Source: Amphiura filiformis
Taxonomy: Eukaryota > Echinodermata > Ophiuroidea > Amphilepidida > Amphiuridae
Assembly (NCBI RefSeq): GCF_039555335.1
Contig: NW_027305502.1
Location: forward strand, 496,001-560,000
DNA: 64,000 nucleotides
Direction: 5' to 3'
Part shown: positions 36,271 through 48,115 of the stretch, piece by piece
Position numbering within the stretch: position 1 is the stretch's first letter
Layout: the number at the start of each line of letters is the position of its first letter
Position numbers and translations under genes: made by a program
The notes under the pieces: generated by a model
The model's input: the letters and a program-made list of their open reading frames with translations, nothing else
The model's database searches: none
What the model was told of the DNA's origin: nothing

Positions 36271-36728
36271 AGCATGCTTCGACTATATTTATAAATACGT
36301 TTTTATACGCACGTGACCACATCCGCCTTGCCATAACAGCTTGTAGACAGTTACTCGAAGTAACCTACATAGCGCGTGGTCTTCTATACATTTGAATGCA
36401 AAGGCGGAACAACATCAGACTACTGTGCAGCAAATTGTCTGTTTTCTTCAATTTTGTGATTATATTGTAAACGTTTCCGTCGTCAAATACTTTCCAAAAT
36501 GTTGTTTTTGATAACATGTTACAAATTCGGAATCCCCCATGTGTAAGAATTTTGATATCCAATTAATACTTAAATTTGATGATATTTATCTACAGAGTTC
36601 CTATCCTTTTCTGTGTAGTGGTCGATGCATGAGGATTTGGTCACGCTTGCTTGTCTTGGTATGTCGTGCCCACGGGTCACGTGCGTATTTATAAAAACGT
36701 ATCTTTAAATATATAGTCGAAGCATACT
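36271..36728. mobile_element. foldback element with about 45-bp inverted ends
   Basis: The left AGCATGCTTCGACTATATTT to GCACGTGACC matches the right end read inverted (AGTATGCTTCGACTATATAT to GCACGTGACCC). The interior is non-repetitive and non-coding. Confidence 0.65.
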
Positions 36729-37138
36729 ATTAGATGAGTTCATCACCTCTTAGAAATTTTTCAACTGTGTTCGACGTTTTGTTTTTTAAACAAATAATAA
36801 AAACAAACAACATTTTTGATATTAAAACGAATAATATTACTAGTACAATAGTAGGCCTAAGCCTTTTCTACTCCGGGCGCTTAGCGCTCACTAATAATGG
36901 GTGACGGGGACAATGATCCCAACTCCCTCTCATCAAATGATCTCTTTGGTGTTTTTCTTTCACCAAAAAGACACTTTTTTTCAAGAATTCAAAAGAGGGG
37001 TGCGATTCCAGGGTTGAAAACTTTTAGGAGCTTCTTGACATGAGAAAAGGTTATTTGGGATCGAGTCCCATAAGCACCAAATACCAATTTGTTTATAAAA
37101 CGATGATAACTAATTCACATAATACATGTGACAATCAT

Positions 37139-37144
37139 TTTATT
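37139..37144 (-). terminator. polyadenylation signal of the kelch gene
   Basis: AATAAA on the minus strand, 18 bp after the stop codon at 37162-37164. It is unusually close, so a downstream signal may be used instead. Confidence 0.4.
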
Positions 37145-37161
37145 CTAATAACATTTCGGCT

Positions 37162-38238
37162 TCACGGGAGCTTATGCAGCGTCATTGCGCAGCACGCGAT
37201 TCCCGTATACGCCTTTGGAAACATTTCGAGTTCACTCCACTCATCTTCCTCAGTATCATAACATTCTACAGACTGCAAGTACGCCTTTGTGTCCCAACTA
37301 TAACCACCTATGACATAGATGCGTTTTCCAAGTACGCAACTGGCTGCTTCTGCCCGAGGTTCGCCCATTGGTTTCAGAACAGACCATGTGTCTGTTCGTG
37401 GGTTATAACGTTCAATGTTAGGTACACAGCGCACTTCGCCCGTGTCGTTATCAAGTGTGGCACCCCCGGCAAGATATAGATTTTCTCCTACTGATGAGAG
37501 GAGAGCAAAGAAGCGAGGTGTTGTCAACGGACGCCTTGGTTCCCAGGTGTCTGTATGTGGGTTGTAGCGTTCCACTTTGCAAAATATTTTACGATTACCT
37601 GAAACATGTAAAAGAAATATTGAACATCGATCAAGATATTTTAGAGTTTGCAAAATAAACATCATTGTCACCATCATCACCATCATCATCAGCATCCTCA
37701 TTAGCAGCAACAAAATCATCATCATCCGCAGCAGCATAAACATTATCATCGTCGCCACCGTCATCCCGGGCCGTCATTGAGCAAATATTTATCATAATTT
37801 GGTCTTTCAGAGCGCGGTAAAATATTACACTACATTTTTTTACAGAGATCATTATCATGATTGTAGTAAAAGACGGTGCTGAAACTGGAAAGTTCACTTT
37901 GCCAACAGACTTGTCATTATTGTAAGTTGTCATGGCCATCTCAATCATCGTGATCACTAAATCGTATAATGATAATCTTATCTAATCATCGTCATCACAA
38001 TTGTCATCATCATCATTATCATTATCATTATCATTATCATTATCATTATCATTATCATTATCATTATCATCATCATCATCATTATCATCAGCATAAACAT
38101 CTTCTTCAACATCATCATCATGTGATTATCTTCTTCAGCAGCAACAGCATCAGCATCACCACCACCGGTCATCATCATCACAATCATTATCATCATCATC
38201 ATCATCATCATCATCACAATCATCATCATCATCATCAC

Positions 38239-38284
<46 letters not shown>

Positions 38285-41200
38285 GTCACCACCACCACCA
38301 CCATCATCATCATACCTGATCCTCCAATTGCGTAGAGTTTCCCATCATGAGTTGCCACGGCAACACCTCTTCTCGCATCACTGAGTGGCGACACTTCCTC
38401 CCATTCGTCCTTATTTGAGTTGTAACGTTCCACGTCTGCTAAAGAACATTGGTCATCGACCCGTCCACCTAGAAAGATCAAGTTCAAAATGAATCATTTT
38501 GTCTTCTTCCCGAATCTCACTCAAAATTTAATTATTTTGATATTGGATGGAAAATGTCTCTTGTCTTGTCCAAAATGTTGCAAGTGAAGTGATTCTCTTT
38601 ATTTTAGTCAGTAATTAAGTCGCCATCTTATCACGATATAGGCTTATTTAATTAACACACACACTCTTAGAAAAGGGGTTTATAGCTGTCCTGTATGTAG
38701 AACCCTCAAGAGAAAATGGTTATTGAAAATTTAAAGAACCAATGGTTCTTGCTGGCCTTTCCATAACCCTTCTCAGGTTTAAAATGGTTCTTTCTGACCT
38801 TTTCAGAACCCTTTTCAAGTCTGAAATGGCTCTTTCTCTTCTTTGTACAACTATTTAAGGTTCCACATACAGGACAGCTCAAGAACCATTTTAGGTTCTA
38901 CTTAGAACCGTTTTTTCTATGAGTGCACATACACGTCATGCTATATTGTTCCTTCCCTCCATTATTTGGTACGAATAACAATAACATACCATTCGCAAAC
39001 AAAAATTGGCGACAGTGTCTCCAGTCCTGCACCAGTAAAATTTGGAGTCCCGCAGGATCTATATTAGGGCCCCTCTTTTTACATTGTACGTCAACAACTT
39101 ATCAAGTGTTAATCTAAAATAAAAAAAATAAATATTGTCCAGTCCTGCACCAGTAAAATTTGGAGTCCCGCAGGGATCTATATTAGGGCCCATCCTTTTT
39201 ACCTTCGTCAACAACTTATCAAGTGTTAATTTAAAATAAAATAATAAATATTAAACATTTCCCTGAACCCGATCTTCACCTTCAAACCTTCCGTTTTAAT
39301 ATTGTATCAGTATGCTTTCAACGATATTAAGCCTGAGCCTGGTCCTATAAAGGCCCTGTTATTTTCCGCACGGAATGATCGATTATGCAACTCACTCACC
39401 TACAGCATAGATTTTCCCATCAAGTACGGCAAGTTGGAAGCTTTCCTTGCATTGATCATATCGGCAACTCGTAACCATGAGTCCGTACGGGGATCATATC
39501 GATACATGGTACGTAATGGATAGGCATTGGTTTGAGCAGTAGTCCGACCTCCGGCTAGGTAAAGAAAACCTCCTAAACATGCAACTGAAAATCATCAAAG
39601 TAAATATCATTGATTGTCATTGAACATGTTGATCCAATGATATCGAGTTTTCTATTTTCGAAACGCCAATATTTCAACAACAAGGCTATGCTATATATTC
39701 AAGAAAATATTTTGAAGAGGAAAAACGATTATCAATGAATCGATCAAATATGATCTTCGGGACTACCATAAATGCTGCTATCATTAATTATTAAAACAAT
39801 GTCACTGGGGCATATTGATACCAAGGTGAGGAATGTGGACGCCAGTTCTTCTAATTATATTTCTATACTTTTTCACAAAACATTACCAAATACCAGAGAA
39901 TATGTAAGGAAGCCAATTATTTATGCCCATCAATTATTGAAATCAAATAATTCCAAATTCCTAATCTTTAAAATCGAGACACGAATCTGATTTTTTTTTT
40001 TTTGCAATATTTCTGGGAATGTTGTTCAAATATATTTTAACACAGATCTTGTCGAAAGTTCTTAATTTATTAACTTTTTTTCCAGCAAAAATAATGATGC
40101 GTGCTAAATGAAACATGCAAAACTTCAACAGGTCTCAAAGGTAAGAGTCCGGACTCCGAAGACATCCAGAAATCCGATGGAAGCTTTGTGTCCTGCAAAG
40201 TCGTAATTACCAATTACAACAACAAACAAAACAAACAGACAAAACAAAACAGACGAACACAAACAAACCCCTCACTAACTATAACCAACAAAACAAATAT
40301 CTACAAAGTTGTCTGTGTCCTCGAAAAAGACGCTACCACCAACCAGGGGCTCTTGGTTTTGGATTGTTTTGGGTGTGCGGCTGGGATTCGGAAAACATTT
40401 CATGAAAACTTAATTTGACGAACAAATTTGGAAGAAAAAAAGAGACCCAACAAAATAATAATGTTTGATCATTTCTATTCAAAATTACAGTAAATTTGCC
40501 AAATTTTGGAACAATTTGCTAATTTTGCTACAAACAATTAAGAATCTGCTCTTTTTCCAAATTTTTTGAGAAAGTTAAAAAAAACCGCATCGCATCACAT
40601 CTCTAAACATGCAGCTTTCTAAAAATTCAAAGCAAAATCTGGAAAAAAAAACCCCTGAAAATAATTATACTCCAAATCTGCAGCACATTGTCACACCCAC
40701 CTTTCTACTAAGAACCCTCTCACCCAGGCTATACATACCTGCATGATGATGCCTGGGCTGTTTCATATGCGTCAACGTCTTCCAATTCCTCTCTGTTGGA
40801 TTATAATATTCCACACTACTTGAAACAGGATCCTTGGACCGACGCGGATGCCCACCAAGAGCAACCAGTGTAGTCGTCTTCACAGATGACCTTGGAGTGG
40901 TCCTACAACTCTGTAAAACAGCTTGTCTCTGTGGAAGGCAGTGATAATGCAAGGCTTCCTTAACCAATGCCTCACAAGGAGGAATGCCCATGAGGAAGTC
41001 CACACTCTCCACATGATCCACTAAATCAGGTGGTCTTATCAACGGAAGACGAATATTTTCAAGCAACGTCTCCGCATGGATAAGTCTTTGCTCTCTATCA
41101 GCATCAATCCATCTTAGAAGAGCTTCAAACACCTGCAACTCCGAATCAACCTCAAGGTCATCTCGACGAAGCAACATCATCAACATACTTTCCGTCAATT

Positions 41201-42422
41201 CAAGAAACTCATCCATTTCGGTAATCTTCACGAAATTCTTCGCAGCAAGCTTGCACGCTATTTCGGCAACTTCACTAAGCTCAAATACCTGAGCAAGAGC
41301 TATGGTCACGAGACAACTAGTGACATTCAGGTTCTTTATCAGAAAGTTTGAACACGACTCTAAAGCAGATGGTATCCGCAGATACGTTGCTGTATTCAGG
41401 ATCCTCTCGACATTCTCAGAGGTAACTACAAGATTACAAGTGTACATAGACTCTAACAACAATCTCATCGTCTCCAAACTGATGCCTTTTAAAGTGTACA
41501 TAAACTGTTCTTCCTCTTGGTTGTCTTCCTCGCGTGTAAACAATTCGTAGAAATATTCACTGGAAGCAGCGAGGATGATCTTATGAGCGCCAAGTCTGTG
41601 AGGACCAATAGCTAGTACCACATCGAATAATTGCTTCTTACGCCAGATTGTTGCTATTGATGTCAGCAAAGCAGACATCTGAGGGTTACTGCTTCTGGAA
41701 GGTGACATCAGACTGTGGTTAGACGTCTCAACGATGGTGCTCAAGCAGCTACCTTTTGGAGGTATCTTCGGAAGAATTGGGTTCGGCAATTCAAACCAGT
41801 GTTTACGTTCCGGCTCTGGTTTCGATTTTGCTGAATGTAACCTTCCAGAAGAATTAAAGGACAGCCCTAAATGACTTGTTGGACGATCAAAGTTATTGTT
41901 CCACGATTCCCTTGGTGAGACTCTTTGATTACGCTTACTGGCCGTAGTTGATGATGGTCTATTTCGACCTGATGGTATTCTTTGTTGCGGGGTCATTGAA
42001 GAAGGTCTACTACTAGATGTAGTTTGACTAGCAGGTGATATCGTATAGGTTTGTGATCTTAACATCCCTGTTGCAGTCAAAGATGGTTGATTTGACTTCT
42101 GTTCTGCTGATCTTCTCCTTGTCGCACTGGACACCGTATCTCGTGATATTCCACCAGATGATGGCATCTTCTTCTTACTCTGATGATGATGTTGTGAGCG
42201 TCTTCCAGATGAGGACACGTTAGTGCGAGCACTGGGGACACTACTGCGAGCACTGCTTATAATTTCTCGTCTTGTTAAAGTCAGATTGGATGAACGCAGC
42301 GATGCAGTGTCTGCTGATGATGAGAGTGACCGTTCCGCGGTGGTTGATTTTAACCTTTGCTGATGACCACCATGGCCATGATGACCATTTGAAATTCCTC
42401 TAGGTTTGTTCATTATGCTCAT
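37162..42422 (-). CDS. BTB-BACK-kelch protein (KLHL family)
   Basis: Likely substrate adaptor of a Cullin-3 ubiquitin ligase, as known for the family. Exons run 42422-40739, 39584-39400, 38468-38316 and 37598-37162, with GT-AG borders and phase 1 at every junction; donors are GTATGT, GTGAGT and GTATGA. The product is about 819 residues. Residues 1 to about 240 are Ser/Thr/Arg-rich and look disordered. The BTB domain follows (KKQLFDVVLAIGPHRLGAHK, then AHKIILAASSEYF), then BACK (ELQVFEALLRWIDADREQR). Six kelch blades follow; double-Gly motifs include LVALGG, YLAGG, YAIGG and YVIGG, with conserved Tyr and Trp positions (YNPHTDTW, YDTEEDEW). Exon 2 is 185 bp where 186 is required. Near 39440 the GCTTCC context lacks one T relative to the kelch frame (ARKA then FQLAVLDGKIYAVG), a possible assembly indel. 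The long Ser-rich N-terminus is unusual for KLHL proteins. I cannot assign a specific KLHL number. Confidence 0.92.
37978..38313. repeat. CAT/ATTATC microsatellite filling kelch intron 3
   Basis: Long runs of CATCAT and ATTATC with CAC interruptions. The intron spans 37599-38315. On the minus strand the ATG repeats begin within three bases of the exon 3 donor (38315). A weaker interrupted tract continues at 37660-37760. Confidence 0.95.
38662..38925. mobile_element. palindromic MITE in kelch intron 2
   Basis: Ends CACTCTTAGAAAA and the inverse TTTTTTCTATGAGTG. Inner GTCCTGTATGTAGAACC and its inverse GGTTCCACATACAGGAC, plus AAAATGGTTCTTT units. 264 bp. Confidence 0.7.
38985..39250 (+). mobile_element. 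LINE reverse-transcriptase fragment, tandemly duplicated
   Basis: TTTGGAGTCCCGCAGG (39041 and again 39159) encodes the RT motif FGVPQG, followed by SILGP and an LF...NNL(S) end, characteristic of non-LTR (Jockey/CR1-type) reverse transcriptases just before the YADD motif. The piece occurs twice, with a period of 118 bp. It is only a short remnant, lying in intron 2 of the kelch gene. Confidence 0.7.
39600..40660. other. kelch intron 1, no further exon seen
   Basis: Intron 1 spans 39585-40738. It contains an A/C-rich low-complexity stretch (40195-40290) whose open frame is Asn/Thr/Lys-rich and unremarkable. Confidence 0.5.
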
Positions 42423-42429
42423 CGCCTGG

Positions 42430-43040
42430 ATCTCTAATTTTCAGTCAGAAATTGAGGCAATCTTACAGTTCAGAAACCTATTTTAGCTTCCATTTGGCTT
42501 GTCATGCTTGTTGAATCTCACAAACGAATTCACGTGCAGTTTTTTTTTATACACACATCGATTTTTGACTTATGTTGTTGTCATAGCGTAACAATGCAAT
42601 GAATTGTGGTATGGCGCTGAATGACGCGTATGAAGCTCGCGCGTCAGACATAAACGCATTTTACGCACCACGCGTCAAGTTTGAGTCAAATTAATTGTCT
42701 TTTTCAGATTCAGAAACTCACGACCACTGTGATAAAATCCGATAAACTATCAAAAAAGTTATTTGTAAGACAAGCAATGACGATGCCATGTAGGCCACAT
42801 TTGGTGTACGATACCAGTCACACAGTGCAGTGTATAAAAACATAAATATTGATCAAATTTTATAATGTCACAAGTCAATTGAATCAATGGATTTCTCATT
42901 GATTTTTTCAGACAGAATGTTGAAGTTACTTTTCTAAAATCGATATAATTTTTTATAATGGAAAATTCAACCAAGCGATGCCAAATTAGATTTATTTAAA
43001 TCGTGTTAAAATGTTACTACAGAAATGTCAATTTAAAGGT
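42430..43040. other. 5' flank of the kelch gene
   Basis: Holds a CpG-containing patch at 42590-42680 (GACGCG, CTCGCGCGTC) upstream of the kelch start codon, a plausible promoter region. No TATA box identified. Confidence 0.35.
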
Positions 43041-43049
43041 AATAGTACC

Positions 43050-44000
43050 AATCTACCATTTACAAAATGTTTTACTGACAACGTTTTATCGTCGGGTTAT
43101 ACGTATAGGGTATAGAACATTTTAATAGTGTCCCAAAAACATTTTTGAAATTTTGATGCAAAACATTCTAACATAATGTTATTTAAGAGCTCTGGTATGA
43201 ACGTTTCGACAGTATTTTGTGGGACATGAGAGCTCATCAGACATATCGAATTGCATTCTGAATACGATGAATGTCCTTCTGATATCAAATAATTTTGATT
43301 TTATGAAATTCGCGATATAATACAAATTTTATGACAAATTATTAAAATTTGATATTTTAATTTTTTTGATATTTAACAGTCCTCGAAGTAAACTTTATAA
43401 ATCTAATGATATATACTTAAAGTGTATACATGTAGCTGGGATGAAAAGCCGACGATCAATTGAAAATTTTGACCCTTCATATTGAAGATATACATTTTTT
43501 CCCCAAAAGACTTTTTTTGTTGGTGTTTTGGGGAAAAATGAATATCTTCAATACGAAAGGTCAAAATTTTCAATTGATTGTCGGTTTTTCCCCATCCCAG
43601 TTACATACACTTATTATCATTAGATTGATAAAGTTTACTTCGAGGACTATTAAATATCAAAAATATTAATTTTTAATCATTTGCCATAAAATGTGTATTA
43701 TTATCGCGAATTTCAAAATTATTTGATATCATCAGGATATTCTTCGTATTCAAAATGCAATATGTCTGATGTACTCTCATGTCCCACCAAAAATACTGTC
43801 CAAACGTTCATATCCCACACCTTGACAAAATATTTTGCAAAAATGTTTGCCAAAAATATTTTACTAAACATTTCGAAAACATTTGAAAGGTTGCTATAGT
43901 GGTTTATTTTTCTTTCATATAAAATGTTATAAAATCGTTTTCATGACCTCTTTTATAACCCGACAGTTAAATGTTAAAACGTTTTGAATAAAACTGTGTT
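43050..44000. mobile_element. P3 element split by a P2 element
   Basis: P3 blocks (GTCGGGTTATACG on the left, CATAATGTTATTTAAG, then TTGACAAAATATTTTGCAAA and ATAACCCGACAGTTAAATG on the right) are continuous in the copy at 32691. Here they are separated by the element at 43197-43821. Terminal CCCAGCAAAC ends are not preserved. Confidence 0.65.
43197..43821. mobile_element. P2 family element nested in P3
   Basis: A 625-bp palindrome with TTAA at 43193-43196 and TTGA at 43822-43825. Arms carry ATCGAATTGCATTCTGAATAC and the inverse ATTCAAAATGCAATATGTC. Same family as 10982-11640. Confidence 0.75.
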
Positions 44001-44828
44001 TATAATATAACACGTTTATATTAATTTATGTTTTGAAGGACGATCCGTTCATCCCTACTCCATCCCCCTCTTTTCCTATGAAAATGGTGATTTTTTTTTT
44101 GGTGGAGCTCATTCCTGTATACATGCAATTCCTGCCTAGTGATGCAGGCTTACATAATATTAATAGGTCTGAAAGTTTCGATTTTGTAAGCCAAAATGTG
44201 TCCAAAACCGGCGATTAACCCACTTTGTTTCACACAATGTGCTCTAGTCAAATGCACATCTTTGGCTCTCATTATGGATTATGATACTGGCAAGCAAGAT
44301 GAAACAAAGTTGTAGTTTTGGGACTTATTTTTAATTAAACGAGTTCTTGAAGTTGAATATTCATGGTCTTGGAGATCCAAGTATTTTACATGTTCAGCAG
44401 ATTTTCAGTTGTCTGAGGGGGCAAAGACAACATAATTCCTGGTAGGAATCATTCATTTCATGAACTGAAATTCCGACATTTGGGGGGGGGGTCTAGTGAG
44501 AATTGGGCCAAATTATAGGCTGTGCATGGAGCTACAAGAAGAATAATTGGAGCATGATCCAAATGTGCCCCCCCCCCCTACAAAGACCATTCTGGAATTG
44601 TTTTGTGAAGTATGGCGTTTTTTATGAAAACTTCCGGGGTATTTTGTCGAACTCGTCATCACAAACCTTAACCATACATACGAATGTCCCTTCCCGTTTA
44701 CTAGATTAATCGTACATGTTTTTCGGAGTTGACATTGAGTAAAACACGTTTTATGGAAGATCATAGCAAGAAGTTGAAAAATATTCCAAACTTTTGCCCA
44801 TAATTGTGCAAACATATCGGGCAAGGGA

Positions 44829-44906
44829 AGGTGAAGGTGGTGGAGGAGGAGGAGGGGGAGGAGGTGGGGAGGAGGAGGAGGAGGAGGAGGGGGGGGGAGG
44901 AGGACG
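44829..44906 (+). repeat. GGA-rich simple repeat
   Basis: GGAGGAGG tract. Poly-Ser/Pro frames on the other strand are artefacts. Confidence 0.9.
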
Positions 44907-45019
44907 TAGAATATAGGAGAAGAGATGTTTTATATTTCCACACGGATTATTCAAAGAATGTGATCTTACCACACGCCTTTTCTTGCTGTCCAAAATCACC
45001 ACGTAACCATTAATTTCGA

Positions 45020-45400
45020 GGGAGCACTCAACTTTTGATGTGACAGGTCAGTGTGCCTGTCAATAGGCCCCTTTTTAAAGTCGAATACACCCGATGATTG
45101 ACCCCCCTTTTTTTTTTTTTAGGTTTAGGTCGAATTATATCCTCAAAATGCCATAAAAATAATGCAGAAACTTTAAAATTACAAAAAATTGCTCAGTTTT
45201 CACAATTGTCTACTCAATGACCCCTTTCTTCAACTGAATTTTAAACCAAATGATCCTTTTTTCATTTGTTTAATACCAAATGACCCTGTTAAACAAATAG
45301 GTGACATGCCATACTTCCCGAAGCTGGTAGGTACATTCCAGTCACTTCGAAAGTTGAGTGCCCCCACCCGATAATCCACACCAAAATTGCTCACTTGTGT
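45020..45400. repeat. AATGACCCCTTTTT dispersed repeat
   Basis: Repeated CCAAATGAYCCYTTTTT motifs and an AAAGTTGAGTGCCCCC end, as at 16700-16860/17215-17235 and 19130-19320. No ends defined. Confidence 0.5.
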
Positions 45401-46630
45401 CAGATCATCATATAGTGAAGCTCAGATCATCTTAAGATGCCATTTTCATGTTGCTATGGTGACACAATAATTATGACTTTTGTGTGTTAATAGTTATGTG
45501 TAGCCAAGTAACCGACGCACCCAGATATGTCAAACAATTCCAAACCATAACATTGGTATCTTGATATCCTAATGGTATTCAAAACAAGAAACAAAGCATA
45601 CACTTCACTTTCATGTGAACTTTTAATACCAAATTTAATCCAAACATCTTGGTACTGAAGTTCAACACTGGAATCAAATACAAGCCATTTATCTACATGT
45701 TTTACATTTCAACGCACATATAAAAACTTCCACAAAACTTTCTTACTATTTATCTTTGATTTAATATGTGATTAATCCTTTGAAGTTTCTGTCAAACAAA
45801 ATATTGTTTTTATTACACAATGCACATACTTCTATTAAAAATACCCTGAACATTGGAATTTGATTCTTAGAATTTATGTCCAATAGGATAAAAAAAAAGG
45901 CTACCAAACTATCTTTGAAAAATGATGTCATAATAACAAACTCTGTTTCATATACAAGTTGTACTGACCAGTAGTGTGGGGGAAGCTGCCCTCCCTGTGA
46001 GAAGTCTCCCCCTCCCCCTGATATTAAAGGTATAAACCAGCATAAAGTATTAAGCATATTATATGAAACTTGAAATGCTTCATATTAAAGGAATGCAGTG
46101 TTTTTTACAATGATCATGAAGAAAAATTCAAAAGTATCCTCACACTTAATAAATACAGAGATGTAGAACACAGGTTGTTTGGAAACTTTACAAACAGAAC
46201 TTATATAATAAAGCAGCATATACAAACAAATTATAATGAGTAATAAATATATATTCAAGGTGATTTTTTTCTTAATTACAAAAATTGGAATATTACAACA
46301 AAGGCTCTTAAAATTATTTAAATATTTTTTTAAAGTCAAACACTACCTACAGCACACCGACATCGCCCGGTTAATAATTACATTATACAGCCAGAGACAC
46401 TGAAATGAATACCGGATCGATACACGTGAATGTGCTATGCACGATTGATATTCAGACGATACCGGGGTAGAAAATGATGAATATCTCCCGTAAATGATTT
46501 TGTATAAAGAAACCAGATTTGGTTCCTTGCACTTGAATATATATGTTCAACAGATATTATCGTCGTTAGCTAGCGTCTTGAGAAAGAAGCGAGCTTCTTG
46601 AACTCAAAAACTGACAGAAATATTCTGATT
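45400..46630. other. no gene seen
   Basis: AT-rich intergenic sequence. No coding or bounded repeat signal on either strand. Confidence 0.5.
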
Positions 46631-46639
46631 TTCCGATGT

Positions 46640-46765
46640 GAGCGCTCACTCACATGGCGTATACATGCTCACACCCACACAGAGGTCACACACAGTGTAG
46701 TGTGAGCACTCACTCACATGGCGTATACAAGCTCACTTACACACAGAGAAGTCAATTACCGAGCT
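46640..46765 (+). repeat. 64-bp direct duplication
   Basis: GAGCGCTCACTCACATGGCG at 46640 recurs at 46704 with one change, followed by GTATACAWGCTCAC and ACACACAGAG in both units. Confidence 0.75.
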
Positions 46766-46819
46766 ATTGTCAGTAGCCTTAGTCGGGATGTCCCTCGGCT
46801 CATTATGCGTCTCAAAGGT

Positions 46820-47040
46820 TGGAACAAAATGGCCATGCGTGGCTGTGGATTCAACCTACCATGGCGATTTCTGCCATGAAGATATCGGGCGATGACAATG
46901 TGTACAGTGGCACAGTGACCAAGAAAGGGGAGGGGCGGTCAAGTTGTTTGAAACACCCAGACAAAATTTGTGTTGTGATATGCACCTTCCCTTTGGCCAG
47001 TTTTAGGCCAAAATTACCAACATTTTGGTTCACATTTTAG
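46820..47040 (+). other. short open frame, doubtful
   Basis: A 221-bp open stretch with several possible starts (46828, 46860, 46876). No domain, signal peptide, splice partner or homologue recognised. Recorded because the surrounding 200 bp is less AT-rich than its neighbours. Confidence 0.15.
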
Positions 47041-47217
47041 CATCAAAACTGCATCGCATTTGACCAGGTAAAGTCAAATTGATATCAGATCAACAAAATG
47101 ATTGTGCAATTTTGCCCCCCCCCCCTGGCAGTGATGTCTGGTATACCACTGACTAACTAAACCAAAAGGATTATTTGTAAATTAAATCTAATACTGGGAC
47201 TAAAATTTGCAACTCAC

Positions 47218-47262
47218 TTTGCTACGTTGCGCCCGAAAACTTCGGACTTCGTCAAGCATCTG
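47218..47262 (-). ncRNA. hammerhead-ribozyme-like core, copy 1
   Basis: Read on the minus strand: TTGACGA, then the stem GTCCGAA/TTCGGGC, then CAAC and GTAGC. This is the order of the type I hammerhead core (CTGANGA, stem II, GAAA) reported in Penelope-like elements. The GAAA box is not canonical, so activity is doubtful. Confidence 0.5.
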
Positions 47263-47680
47263 ATTGAAGATGTTGTGATGATGTCAGGTGTTGTGACGTC
47301 AGACAGCAAGGAATGTCTCGTAACACCGGGTCCCATGCGTGTAACAAATGGAAGCAGAGTCCCCCTTTCTTGTTGATGGCAGGCTCCTCCACTCTCTCTC
47401 AAATTGATTCTCTGACTCCTCTTTCGAACCACCTCTCCTCTCTATCAAGGATGACTGCTTCTTCAGGATTAAAGAAGTGGTCAGTGTTCTTATTGCAGTG
47501 GTTGTATGCACAAGCTTCCCCCATAGAGTGTTAGTAGGTTTGAAGCACGTAGTAATGCCGAAAGGCTTGAAAGTGTTCTTGAGTCTTTCCGATAACCCAG
47601 TGATGTAAGGGATGGTTATGAGATATTCCTCGCCATCTGACGTCACAACACCTGACGTCATCACAAAATCTTCAATCAGA

Positions 47681-47725
47681 TGCCTGACGAAGTCCGAAGT
47701 TTTCGGACACAACGTAGCAAAGTGA
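47681..47725 (+). ncRNA. hammerhead-ribozyme-like core, copy 2
   Basis: On the plus strand: CTGACGA, a perfect stem GTCCGAA/TTCGGAC, then ACAAC and GTAGC. Inverted partner of copy 1. CTGACGA matches the conserved CTGANGA box; the GAAA box is diverged. Confidence 0.55.
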
Positions 47726-47739
47726 GCCTGTTCTACTCG

Positions 47740-48010
47740 GCCACCATGCTACTGATATTGCCCTAGATGTGTTTGCTACCTTACAGTTATACTTTGTGAA
47801 TACTTGGTGGTACTCTACGTAATCATGATGATAGAGTTATTGAATCATTGTATGTATTGATACGGTTCCAAATATGACTTTAATATGAAACTAAACCTGA
47901 AGAAGATGCAAGTGACCATATTTTTTACCCTTCCAAAGGTGTGTAGAAAGACATTTTAATTTAGGTGCCCTATTACATTTTTTTTGCAGGCATATTACAA
48001 ATTGTACCTT
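47740..48010. other. no gene seen
   Basis: Nothing recognisable between the Penelope-like fragment and the tRNA-like element. Confidence 0.5.
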
Positions 48011-48021
48011 TCATAAACAAG

Positions 48022-48115
48022 GTGAGATGGCTGAGTGGTCAAAGGCATGCACTACAAATGGGAGAATACTATCTGCAAGTTTCAAGCCTTGGGTTTGCCT
48101 TTGGTGAGGATTCTC
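48022..48115 (+). repeat. tRNA-Leu/Ser-like sequence (SINE head)
   Basis: GAGATGGCTGAGTGGTCAAAGGC is a clear class II tRNA D-arm/A-box. The B box (GCCTTGGGTTTGCC) is degenerate. Downstream sequence to about 48560 may be the SINE body, but the end is not visible. Confidence 0.5.

Larger units (their letters stand above)
47214..47735 (-). mobile_element. Penelope-like retroelement fragment with inverted ends
   Basis: The minus strand carries the IPYITGLSERL and FKPFGI signature found after the reverse transcriptase of Penelope-like elements, and VILDREERWFERG, typical of the GIY-YIG tail of the same group. Both ends (47214-47310 and 47640-47735) are inverted copies of one another, as expected of the terminal repeats these elements use. 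The fragment is short and broken. Confidence 0.7.

Noticed and set aside
37969-38319. Poly-His and poly-Met/Val open frames
   Set aside because: They are the CAT microsatellite read in frame inside kelch intron 3.
40101-40418. Asn/Thr-rich plus-strand frame
   Set aside because: It lies antisense in kelch intron 1 and is produced by an A/C-rich low-complexity tract.
44751-45002. Poly-Pro/Ser open frames
   Set aside because: Product of the GGA simple repeat.
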